NCBI GenBank assembly: GCA_947175495.1
Contig: CAMWNB010000014.1
Span: 1 to 49,419 of the forward strand
Length of the DNA stretch: 49,419 nt
DNA from: an uncultured Porphyromonadaceae bacterium
GTDB lineage: Bacteria; Bacteroidota; Bacteroidia; Bacteroidales; Muribaculaceae
Reading direction: 5' to 3'
Shown here: positions 34,071 to 42,571 of the stretch, piece by piece
Layout of the letters: every line of letters starts with the position of its first letter
Numbering within the stretch: the stretch's first letter is position 1
Program-made: the position numbers and the translations under genes
The notes under the pieces: generated by a model
What the model saw: only the letters and a program-made list of their open reading frames with translations
Databases searched by the model: none
Told to the model about the DNA's origin: nothing

Positions 34071-35227
34071 AGATGCAACAATTCTATATATTTATTTTTT
34101 TCTGCCCGCTCCTATGGGTGGCCACGAGCTGTCGCGACGACGAGCTCGTGGTGCCTACGGAGTATGACATCATCCCCGAGGTTCCCTCGGCGGAGTCGAA
34201 GGTGCGCGGATTCTACCTCGTGAACGAGGGCAACATGGGCTCCAACAAGTGCACCCTCGACTATTTTGACTATTTCACAGGCCTCTACGCACGCAACTTC
34301 TACGCCGAGCGCAATCCCTCGGTGGTGAAGGAGCTGGGCGATGTGGGCAACGACATAGGCATCTACGGCTCCAAACTCTACGTTGTGGTCAACTGCTCCC
34401 ACAAGGTGGAGGTGCTCGACGCCCGCACTGGCGTGCGCATCGGCCAGATCGACATCCCCAATTGCCGCTATGTGCGCTTCCACCGCGGCTCGGCCTACGT
34501 CAGCAGCTATGTGGGCCCCGTGCTCATCGACCCGGACGCGCCCAAAGGCGCCGTCTACCGGGTGGACACGCTGTCGCTGGCCGTCACCGGCAAGGTGTCC
34601 GTGGGCTACCAGCCCGAGGAGATGGAGATTGTGGACGACTACATGTATGTGGCCAACTCCGGCGGCTATCGTGCGCCCGATTACGACAACACGGTGTCCG
34701 TGGTGCAGATGGTCGACTTCAAGCAGGTGCAGCAGATAGCCGTAGGCATCAACCTGCACCGCCTCAAGAAGGACCGCTACGGCAAGCTGTGGGTGACATC
34801 GCGCGGCGACTACCAGTCGCGCCCGTCGCGCCTGTATGTGCTCGAGAAAAAACCGGGCTACAATGAGATGCGCGTGGCCGACACCATCCCCGTGGCGTGC
34901 TCCAACATGGCTTTCCGCGGCGATTCGCTGCTCTACTACGCCACCGAGTGGAACAACTACACGGCGCAGAACACCATCAGCTACGGCGTCATCGACGTGC
35001 GCACGCGCGAGGTCATCTCCACCAACTTCATCACCGACGGCACTGAAAAAGAAATCACCATACCCTACGGCATCGCCGTGCACCCCGAGACGGGCGACAT
35101 CTTCGTGACCGACGCCAAAAACTATGTGTCGTCGGGCACGCTCTATTGCTTCTCGCCCGACGGCCGCAAGAAATGGAGTGTACGCACCGGCGACATACCC
35201 GCACACATCACCTTCCTCCCCCGATGA
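34067..35227 (+). CDS. btuG: BtuG, surface cobalamin-binding propeller lipoprotein
   Basis: 386 residues. Signal peptide with TSC lipobox followed by RDDEL, an acidic stretch typical of surface-exported lipoproteins. The rest is a seven-bladed YncE/DUF5074-type propeller opening with GFYLVNEGNMGSNKCTLDYF, the BtuG hallmark, and blades such as GSKLYVVVNCSHKVEVLDA and DDYMYVANSGG. BtuG caps BtuB and captures cobamides with very high affinity on the cell surface (established for Bacteroides). Its gene overlaps btuB and the next gene by 4 bases each, so expression is coupled. Confidence 0.93.
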   Translation: MKMQQFYIFIFFCPLLWVATSCRDDELVVPTEYDIIPEVPSAESKVRGFYLVNEGNMGSNKCTLDYFDYFTGLYARNFYAERNPSVVKELGDVGNDIGIYGSKLYVVVNCSHKVEVLDARTGVRIGQIDIPNCRYVRFHRGSAYVSSYVGPVLIDPDAPKGAVYRVDTLSLAVTGKVSVGYQPEEMEIVDDYMYVANSGGYRAPDYDNTVSVVQMVDFKQVQQIAVGINLHRLKKDRYGKLWVTSRGDYQSRPSRLYVLEKKPGYNEMRVADTIPVACSNMAFRGDSLLYYATEWNNYTAQNTISYGVIDVRTREVISTNFITDGTEKEITIPYGIAVHPETGDIFVTDAKNYVSSGTLYCFSPDGRKKWSVRTGDIPAHITFLPR

Positions 35228-36450
35228 AACACCTCTCCCTGTACATAGCTGCCACAGCGGCCGCCGCTCTGGGCGCCTGCGACGCCGAAGTGCCAATGGT
35301 GAACCTCGGCATCGACGACACATACTACATCGCGCGCATGCAGAAGCTCGACCTGCATCCGGCCCTCACCGGACAGTCCTACCGTTGGAGCCTTGTGCGC
35401 CCCGACGGCTCGGCCGCGCTGCTGGCCACCACCCGCGACTACATTTTCCTCACAACCGAGGAAGGCACCTACCGCCTGCGCTTTGAAATCGTCGACCCCG
35501 CGACACCCTACTCTTTCGACTTCACCATCAGCGTACTGCACGAGGAGATTGAGTACAGCCCCTACATAGCCCGCGTGCTGGAGTACTGCCCCGCGCCGGG
35601 CCAGTTCGTCAACGAGATGCCGCGCTTCGAGCCCGGCGACACCTACGCCGACATCCTGCAGAAAGCCGAGGAAAGCATCACGGGCAAAAACGATGTGATG
35701 ATAACTCTCGGAGGCTTCGGCGGCTACGTCACCTTCGCCTTCGACCACACGGTGGTGAACGTGCCGGGCGAATACGACCTGCGCATCTGGGGCAACGCTT
35801 TCTACGAACTGCTGCAGCCCGACAAGAAGGGCGGCTCGGCCGAGCCGGGCATAGTGTCCGTAAGCTACGACGCCAACTGCAACGGCGTGGCCGACGACCC
35901 ATGGTACGAACTCGCGGGCAGCGAATACGCCTCGCCGGCCACACGCCACGCCTACAGCATCACCTACCGCAGGCCCGATCCGTCGCACAAGCCCGTACCC
36001 GACGACGACAACTCGCTGAGCGACACGCAATACATCGCCTGGACCGACAGCGACGGCGCCACCGGCTTCATGCCCAAGAACTATTTCCACTCGCAGGAGT
36101 ACTACCCGCTGTGGACCGACGCGCCGGAACTGACATTCACCGGCACGCTACTGGCGCCCAACGCCGTCGACCTCAGCGGCACGGGCACCTACTATGTGCT
36201 GTACGCCTACCCCTACGGCTACGTCGACAACCATCCCAACGAATACGCCGAGCTCAACAGCTTCAAGATAGACTGGGCCGTGGACGCCGACGGCAACCCC
36301 GTGGCGCTGCCGGGCGTCGACTTCGTCCGCGTCCACACCGCAGTCAACCAATACTGCGGCTGGCTCGGCGAAACCAGCACCGAGCTGTGCCGCGCCCAGG
36401 ACCTCCACCTCTCCGATCCCACTCTCCTCCCTCCCGACCCCTTTGAATAA
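35224..36450 (+). CDS. Surface lipoprotein of the cobalamin locus, possible BtuH-type accessory protein
   Basis: 408 residues from the ATG in the ATGA overlap with btuG (35224); the longer ORF only extends into btuG. Lipobox LGAC then DAEV. About residues 20-110 look PKD/Ig-like (YRWSLVRPDGSAAL, TYRLRFEIVD). The larger C-terminal part is a beta-rich domain with DVMITLGGFGGYVTFAFDHT, IVSVSYDANCNGVADDPWYE, a Tyr/Pro/Asp-rich middle and VDFVRVHTAVNQYCGWLGET. The DxNxNGxxDD segment (about 215-225) looks calcium-binding. Accessory B12-binding lipoproteins (BtuH) are known from such loci; I suspect but cannot show that this is one. Confidence 0.7.
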   Translation: MKHLSLYIAATAAAALGACDAEVPMVNLGIDDTYYIARMQKLDLHPALTGQSYRWSLVRPDGSAALLATTRDYIFLTTEEGTYRLRFEIVDPATPYSFDFTISVLHEEIEYSPYIARVLEYCPAPGQFVNEMPRFEPGDTYADILQKAEESITGKNDVMITLGGFGGYVTFAFDHTVVNVPGEYDLRIWGNAFYELLQPDKKGGSAEPGIVSVSYDANCNGVADDPWYELAGSEYASPATRHAYSITYRRPDPSHKPVPDDDNSLSDTQYIAWTDSDGATGFMPKNYFHSQEYYPLWTDAPELTFTGTLLAPNAVDLSGTGTYYVLYAYPYGYVDNHPNEYAELNSFKIDWAVDADGNPVALPGVDFVRVHTAVNQYCGWLGETSTELCRAQDLHLSDPTLLPPDPFE

Positions 36451-36471
36451 CATCACCAAACCAATCATTAT

Positions 36472-37431
36472 ATGAAGAAACCACTACTCCTCATCGCCCT
36501 TGCAGCCCTCGCGGCCGACATGCAGGCACAACTCGTCGACTTCGACAAGATACAGTCGTGGACCGGAGAAGGCGAGAACCGTGCGGCGCTCGTAATCACC
36601 AACGACGCCGGCGCCTCCGACCCTCACGCCTACATCTGGGGTTACCGCTGGCCGGCCGGCGAGACACGCACCGGCGACGACATGTTCAAGGCCATCTGCG
36701 CCAACAACGAAAACCTGGTGCTACTCACACAGATTACGGGCCAGTACGGCTCCACCGTATGCGGCATAGGTTACGGCAGTGCCGACAAGCTGCTTGAGTA
36801 CATACACTTCAATTTCGAGCGCGCCAAGGAATTCGAGTTCATAAATTTCGACTACTACCACGCCGACTCGTTCTTCGGGCAGGACGAAGCGCCCGGCGAC
36901 AACACCCCCGACATCTGTCAGGCCGTAATCGACGAAGCGCGCACCAACCATACGCACGTGATTCAGCACCCCTTAGACCAGCCGCGCTACGGCTATCCCG
37001 CCTACGACTACGACTGCTGGGAAATGGACGACGAAGGCATGGACTACGGCTGGTGGAACTCAGCGTGGTACTGCGGATACTGGAGCTACTGGACTGCTTC
37101 CAAGACCGACACCGAGTGGATGTACAGCGGCACCGGCTTCACCGGCCGCCGCCTCTCCGACGGCAGCATGGATGCATGGTCGTTCACCATGTTCGACGAC
37201 CCCAAGGTGGGCGGCATGGGTGAAGGGATAGCCCCGACGGAGGACCACGAATTGTACGTCTACGTTCCGGCCAAGACGCAGACCGGCATCGCCGACGCCG
37301 AAATCGCCGACACAGATGCTCCCGAGGAGTACTTCACCCTAACCGGCATGCGCGTGGACCGCGCGCACCTCGCGCCCGGCGTATACATAGTGCGCAAAGG
37401 CACCGCTACTACAAAGAAATACATAAGATAA
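36472..37431 (+). CDS. Secreted Trp/Tyr-rich protein of the cobalamin locus
   Basis: 319 residues. Signal peptide MKKPLLLIALAALAADMQAQ. The N-terminal part has RAALVITNDAGASDPHAYIW then GYRWPAGETRTGDDMFKAIC and YGSTVCGIGYG. This WGYRW...(D/E)DM(L/F)KAI pattern recurs, changed, in the giant protein that follows (39640-39850). The middle is extremely rich in aromatic and acidic residues (DYDCWEMDDEGMDYGWWNSAWYCGYW). The last 55 residues (TGIADAE..., EYFTLTGMRVDRAHLAPGVY, ending KKYIR) are a T9SS-like C-terminal tail. I suspect a surface cobamide- or tetrapyrrole-binding role from the operon context and aromatic surface, without direct proof. It follows the lipoprotein gene by 21 bases. Confidence 0.7.
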   Translation: MKKPLLLIALAALAADMQAQLVDFDKIQSWTGEGENRAALVITNDAGASDPHAYIWGYRWPAGETRTGDDMFKAICANNENLVLLTQITGQYGSTVCGIGYGSADKLLEYIHFNFERAKEFEFINFDYYHADSFFGQDEAPGDNTPDICQAVIDEARTNHTHVIQHPLDQPRYGYPAYDYDCWEMDDEGMDYGWWNSAWYCGYWSYWTASKTDTEWMYSGTGFTGRRLSDGSMDAWSFTMFDDPKVGGMGEGIAPTEDHELYVYVPAKTQTGIADAEIADTDAPEEYFTLTGMRVDRAHLAPGVYIVRKGTATTKKYIR

Positions 37432-37457
37432 CATTACACCAATAATTCACATCATAA

Positions 37458-37487
37458 TGTATGGACGCACCGGGGTGCGTCCATACA
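37458..37487. repeat. REP-like perfect palindrome
   Basis: A perfect 14-bp inverted repeat (TGTATGGACGCACC at 37458-37471, complement at 37474-37487) with a 2-nt centre lies in the 145-base gap inside the cobalamin operon. No T run follows. GGACGCAC-centred palindromes of this look are, to my memory, dispersed in many Bacteroidales genomes, so this may be a REP-type repeat; it could also tune expression of the downstream genes. Confidence 0.75.
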
Positions 37488-37576
37488 ATCCGCGTACAGC
37501 TCACAGCTTTATACCGCAAAACATTTACAAAAATAAAATAACATACCAAACCAATCACCATCCCAAAAACATCACT

Positions 37577-40500
37577 ATGAAAAAAGTTTTGTTTAGCCTC
37601 GGAGCGGCACTTTTCTGCACCTCACAGGCGATGGCTTACGACTTCATGGAAGGCGGTCTGGCTTACAATAAGCTGACCGACACCACAGTCGAAGTCACAT
37701 TCAAGGGTGCGGACTACAACAGCGGCAAGGATTACACCGACGCTGCTTATGTGATTCCGTCCGAGGTGGCCAACGGAGGCGTCACCTACACTGTCACCCG
37801 CATCGGCGACAGCGCCTTCTACGGTTCCGTCGTTCAATCCATCACCCTCCCGGAGAGCGTAACCGAGATTTTAGATTTCGCCTTCGGCAACTGCCGCAAC
37901 CTCAAGGAGCTCACGTTCCCCTCCGGCATTACTGCATTCCCCAACTTCGCACTGCCCCTTAGCAACAGCAGCGCGCTGGAAAAACTCACCATAAACTGCG
38001 ACCCCGCGAAGGTCTCCGGCAAGATATTCACCGAGGCCGGCAGTCTGCCCAATCTGAAGGAACTGGTGTTCGGCCCCTATCTGCAGGAGGTCAGCGCCGC
38101 AGCCGTAAGCTATTGGGCCAACGGCACCGAGACCCTCACCATCGCCGCCGGCGATGGCACGCTGAAATGCGACCCCGCCGCCTTCGAGCGCTGGACCATG
38201 ACCACGCTCAACATTGACCGCCCCGTGGAGCTCACCGTCCCGGACAATGTGAAAGACATTGCCGAGATACACATCGGCGACATCGAGCCCTTCACCACCG
38301 TGGCCATGAACTCGGCCAACTATACCACCGCCAAGCTCTATGTGCCCGGCGCACGCGTGGCAACCTACAAGGCCACGGAGCCGTGGAGCAACTTCGCCAC
38401 TATCCTGCCGGAGCCCGGAACAGAAGTAGCCGACCAGACATACGGCTTCAACTACACACTGAACGAGGCCGACAACACGGCCGAAATCATCGCCGCCGAC
38501 AACGTGGTCGACCCCTACACCGGCGACATCGAGATTCCCGCCACCATAGTGGTGGGCGGCAAGAGCTACACCGTCACCAGCATAGGCATGTACGCCTTCC
38601 GGGAGTGCGACATAACAAGCGTCAAGCTCCCCGCCACCATCAAGGAGATCAAAAATGGCGCGTTCTTCTGGTGCACCGATTTGGCTGAGGTCGAACTCAA
38701 CCAGGGCCTTGAGAAACTCAACTACGACGTATTCGCCGGCACCAAGTCGCTCAAAACCATCGTCATCCCCGGCACCGTTAAGAATCTGCCCGGCGGCAAC
38801 AGCTTCGCCAACAGCGGACTCACCACAGTGGTACTCGAGGAAGGCGTCGAGACCATCGAAGGCGACTTCAACGGCTGCACGGCACTCAACCGCGTGATGC
38901 TGCCCTCCACTCTCAAGGAGATAGGCCGGTCGACATTCGAAGGCTGCACGGCACTCAAATACATCGACATCCCCTCGTCGGTGCGCAACATCTATGGTCT
39001 TGCATTCGCAGGAACGGGTATCACCGAATTTGTGCTGCCCGAAGGCCTGCTGACACTGCAGGACCAGGCACTCGGCCAGATGAACGGCGCACTCAACTCC
39101 GACTACACGCTCAAAAGCGTGACGCTGCCCGCGTCGCTCACCGCGCTCAGCTACATGACCTTCAACAACGCCTGCGGCATCACCGAGCTGACCGTCAACG
39201 GCAACGGCACTCCCGTGACCGTGACCGGCAATATCCCCGCCAACCTGCTCAACACGCCTACGTCCGTCAGCGGCGTAGCGCCGCTTGAGACGCTCTATCT
39301 GAACCGCACGTTTGTCAACGGAAGCAGCACCGACATCACCTCCACCATCTTCGACCGCAAGACCACGCTCAAGAACGTGACCTTCGGCCCGGACATGACC
39401 ACCGTGCCCGCGCTGCCCTCCTGCACCGCCATCGAAAGCATCACCGTCAGCGGCAACGCCGTGCCCGCCGTAAGCGGCACGGGCTACTCCGCCGAGACCT
39501 ACGCCAACGCCGTGCTCAACGTGCCCCACGGCATGAGCGCCGCGTTCCGCGCACATGAAGTGTGGGGCAAGTTCGCTCACATCGAGGAAGATGCCGCCAT
39601 CAGCGCCATCGATGCTGCCAAGGTGCGCCACACCGTGGGCACCGGCGCCAACAAGTACATCTTCGCGCTGGCCTTCAACAACGCCAACCGCCTCGACAAC
39701 CTCGTGTGGGGCGTAGCCAGCGATAACGCCGCCCTCACCGCCGGCGAGGCCATCGCCATCATCGCCGACGCCGACCCGCGCCTGCAACTAACCACAGATG
39801 GCGAAGGCAACGTGACGGCCGCCGCATTCGACCTCGACGGCAACGGCGTCTTCGACATCAAGGACACCGCCGCCGAAGGCGACTGGAACACCGGCAAACG
39901 CATGCTGGCATCCGACGGCACCACCAAGGTGCTCTCCATCTGCCACGCAGCCACCACAGCGGCCGACGCACCCTACTACTTCTACCTTCCCGCCCCCGAC
40001 GCCCAAGGCGTGTGGGTGCCCGAGGCCATGACCGTCAAGCTCAGCGACGAAGGCTTCATCCTGCCCGTGCTCGTTCAGCCTCAGGGCAAAACCGTGACCC
40101 TGACTACCAACTGGCAGGCATCGTCGAGCAACACAAGCTACCGCCTCGACCGAAACATCGTTGTCACGCCCTACACATTCCAGGACGGATCGTACCACGC
40201 CCGTCCCACATTCACAGGCAAGACCGGCACCACCTACATGCGCTATCGTCCCATAGTGGGCAGCAGCTACATCGAATCGAACTTCATGACGCTCACCGTA
40301 GAGGCCCCCGAGGTGCCCGTGACGGCCATCATCCTTGCTGAAAGCGAGATCAACGCAGGCCGCAACAAGACCGTCGACGTAGACTACACTTTCGAGCCCG
40401 CCAATGCCACCTACACCGCCGTCGCAATGACGGTTGAAAACACATCGGTTGCCTCCTATTCGGCCACGACCGGCCTAAAGACCAACAAAATAGACGGTAC

Positions 40501-42571
40501 AACCTCAGTGACCGTCACAAGCAACTACGATGCCGACGTAAAGGCCTCGTTCACTCTGAACGTGTCGCTGCAGAACCCCGTAACCGACGTGCATTTCGGC
40601 CACGGCACAGAAAGCGGCATCATCAACGTCTACGTCAAGCAGCTCATCGGCCTCAAGCCCGTCATCGAGCCTGCCGACGCCGACATCCCCGACGTCACCA
40701 TCACTCTGAGCGACAACGGCACGAGCAAAGACGACATGACTTGTTCCACCTACCGTGTGAACTGGTGGGACATCGACGGTGTGCGCAGCCAGTTCTATGA
40801 ACTCTCCGGCCACCGCCCCACCGGCGACCATCCCGCCAAGCTGCATGTTGAATCGGCCGACGGCCACTTTGTCAAGGATTTCGTGGTGAACGTGCTTGAA
40901 TCCGACCGCACGCCCATCGACTACACCGACGGCACCATCATCCTCAACGAGGAATGGTTCGGCCACACCAACGGCGGCCTCAACTACGTCACCCCCGAAA
41001 ATGAAATCATCTATCAGGCCTACGAGCGCGAGAATCCGGGAATGAGCTTCGGCTGCACCTCGCAATACGGCACCATTTGGGCCGACAAGCTCTTCGTGGT
41101 GTCCAAGCAGCCGGCCGACGGCGGCGACGTTCTGCCCGGTGGCGGTTGCCTCGTAATTGCCGACGCCAAGACCCTCAAACGTATCGGCGGCTCCTACGAC
41201 CGTCCTACCTTCAACGGTGTCACAGGCGACGGCCGTGGCGTAGCAGGTGCAACGCCCGACAAGATATATGTCAGCACCAGCAACGGCATCTACATCTACG
41301 ACATCACCGACGTGGAGAATCCCGTCATCACCGGCCGCATCGGCAGCGACGACAGCCAGGACCTCTACAATGGTCAGACCGGCGACATCATCAACGCCGG
41401 CCGCTATGTCTTCGCCGTACAGCAGGCCGGCGGCATACTCTGCATCGACCCCGAGACCGACGAGGTGGCAAAAGCCATCACAGACCCCAACGCCCAGGGC
41501 GTGACGCAGACCGCCGACGGCACCGTGTGGTACGCCACTATAGCCGACGGACACTCCGTGTTCGTCGGCCTCGACCCCGAGACTCTCGAAGAAACGCAGC
41601 GCATCGACATGCCCGCAGAAATCGGCACCGTGCAATGCGGCTGGGGCGCATGGCGCTCTACTGCCTTCAAAGGCGACTGGGAGACAGGCGACCTGTGGTT
41701 CGTGACCGGCGCTGCCGGCATCATGGGCGGCGCAACGGGCGACTACTATCGCTTCAAACCCGAGAACGATAACCCCGCCGACATCAAGCCATTCTTCTCT
41801 CTCAAGGAGGTGAAGGGTATCAACGACTTTGGCGAGGAAGTTGGGCATATGACCTACGGCACTCCCTGCTTTGACCCGCGCAACAACCGCCTCGTAGTGA
41901 TGGCAGGCCGACAGGGTGCAGCCAGCGGCGGCTATCGCGACCACTGGATTCACTTCGTGGACGGCGACTCGCAGGAGATCACCACAACGCTGAAGCTCAA
42001 CGCCTACTACTGGTTCCAGTCGCTGCCTATCTTCCCGGACAAGCACGGCGCCGCGCTCGCCGACGACTTCGAGGAAGTGAAGCTGGCCATGACGCAGCCC
42101 GAAGGCACAACCATCGACCTGCGCGACCATGTGAGCGACGCCGACAGCCACGACGCCAACATCCGCTTCAGCCTCCCGGCAGTCAACGCCCTGGCCGAGG
42201 AAGAAGGCAACGCAGCCGCCACTCTCGACGGCTCGAAACTGACACTCACTCCTGCCGCCGTGGGCCACACCAATGTGCTCGTGGAGGCTCAGAGCAACGG
42301 TCGTGTGGCCACGCTCAGCATCCCCGTGCATGTGCGCCAGACCACAGGCATAGATGATGCTGCCGAGGATGCGGCCAACATCCGCATCGCCGACAACCGC
42401 GCCTACATCTACGGCTACGCCGGCACTGACTTTGCCGTGTACAACGCCGCAGGCGCGCTGCTGACCCGTTTCACCGCCGACACCGACGCCTATGTGGCTC
42501 AGTTCGGCTTTGAGCCGGGCATCTATGTGCTCTCTGCCAAGGGTGTATCCGTCAAGTTCATTGTACGATGA
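37577..42571 (+). CDS. Giant secreted LRR/Ig/BtuG-like propeller protein
   Basis: 1664 residues from the ATG at 37577 (MKKVLFSLGAALFCTSQAMA signal peptide); the longer ORF starts in the palindrome. Order: BspA-type leucine-rich repeats (about 45-250 and 290-680; IGDSAFYGS, LPESVTEILDFAF, IPSSVRNIYGLAF). A block at about 683-765 has LVWGVASDNAALTAGEAIAI and ADADPRL, resembling the Trp/Tyr-rich protein upstream. A beta region and a Big_2-like Ig (about 915-1005) follow. A BtuG/YncE-like propeller (about 1112-1480) opens with IILNEEWFGHTNGGLNYV. The end holds another beta-domain and a T9SS-like tail (TTGIDD..., GIYVLSAKG, ending VKFIVR). It is coupled to the next gene by ATGA. Role inferred: large surface adhesin or cobamide-capture scaffold. 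Confidence 0.8.
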   Translation: MKKVLFSLGAALFCTSQAMAYDFMEGGLAYNKLTDTTVEVTFKGADYNSGKDYTDAAYVIPSEVANGGVTYTVTRIGDSAFYGSVVQSITLPESVTEILDFAFGNCRNLKELTFPSGITAFPNFALPLSNSSALEKLTINCDPAKVSGKIFTEAGSLPNLKELVFGPYLQEVSAAAVSYWANGTETLTIAAGDGTLKCDPAAFERWTMTTLNIDRPVELTVPDNVKDIAEIHIGDIEPFTTVAMNSANYTTAKLYVPGARVATYKATEPWSNFATILPEPGTEVADQTYGFNYTLNEADNTAEIIAADNVVDPYTGDIEIPATIVVGGKSYTVTSIGMYAFRECDITSVKLPATIKEIKNGAFFWCTDLAEVELNQGLEKLNYDVFAGTKSLKTIVIPGTVKNLPGGNSFANSGLTTVVLEEGVETIEGDFNGCTALNRVMLPSTLKEIGRSTFEGCTALKYIDIPSSVRNIYGLAFAGTGITEFVLPEGLLTLQDQALGQMNGALNSDYTLKSVTLPASLTALSYMTFNNACGITELTVNGNGTPVTVTGNIPANLLNTPTSVSGVAPLETLYLNRTFVNGSSTDITSTIFDRKTTLKNVTFGPDMTTVPALPSCTAIESITVSGNAVPAVSGTGYSAETYANAVLNVPHGMSAAFRAHEVWGKFAHIEEDAAISAIDAAKVRHTVGTGANKYIFALAFNNANRLDNLVWGVASDNAALTAGEAIAIIADADPRLQLTTDGEGNVTAAAFDLDGNGVFDIKDTAAEGDWNTGKRMLASDGTTKVLSICHAATTAADAPYYFYLPAPDAQGVWVPEAMTVKLSDEGFILPVLVQPQGKTVTLTTNWQASSSNTSYRLDRNIVVTPYTFQDGSYHARPTFTGKTGTTYMRYRPIVGSSYIESNFMTLTVEAPEVPVTAIILAESEINAGRNKTVDVDYTFEPANATYTAVAMTVENTSVASYSATTGLKTNKIDGTTSVTVTSNYDADVKASFTLNVSLQNPVTDVHFGHGTESGIINVYVKQLIGLKPVIEPADADIPDVTITLSDNGTSKDDMTCSTYRVNWWDIDGVRSQFYELSGHRPTGDHPAKLHVESADGHFVKDFVVNVLESDRTPIDYTDGTIILNEEWFGHTNGGLNYVTPENEIIYQAYERENPGMSFGCTSQYGTIWADKLFVVSKQPADGGDVLPGGGCLVIADAKTLKRIGGSYDRPTFNGVTGDGRGVAGATPDKIYVSTSNGIYIYDITDVENPVITGRIGSDDSQDLYNGQTGDIINAGRYVFAVQQAGGILCIDPETDEVAKAITDPNAQGVTQTADGTVWYATIADGHSVFVGLDPETLEETQRIDMPAEIGTVQCGWGAWRSTAFKGDWETGDLWFVTGAAGIMGGATGDYYRFKPENDNPADIKPFFSLKEVKGINDFGEEVGHMTYGTPCFDPRNNRLVVMAGRQGAASGGYRDHWIHFVDGDSQEITTTLKLNAYYWFQSLPIFPDKHGAALADDFEEVKLAMTQPEGTTIDLRDHVSDADSHDANIRFSLPAVNALAEEEGNAAATLDGSKLTLTPAAVGHTNVLVEAQSNGRVATLSIPVHVRQTTGIDDAAEDAANIRIADNRAYIYGYAGTDFAVYNAAGALLTRFTADTDAYVAQFGFEPGIYVLSAKGVSVKFIVR

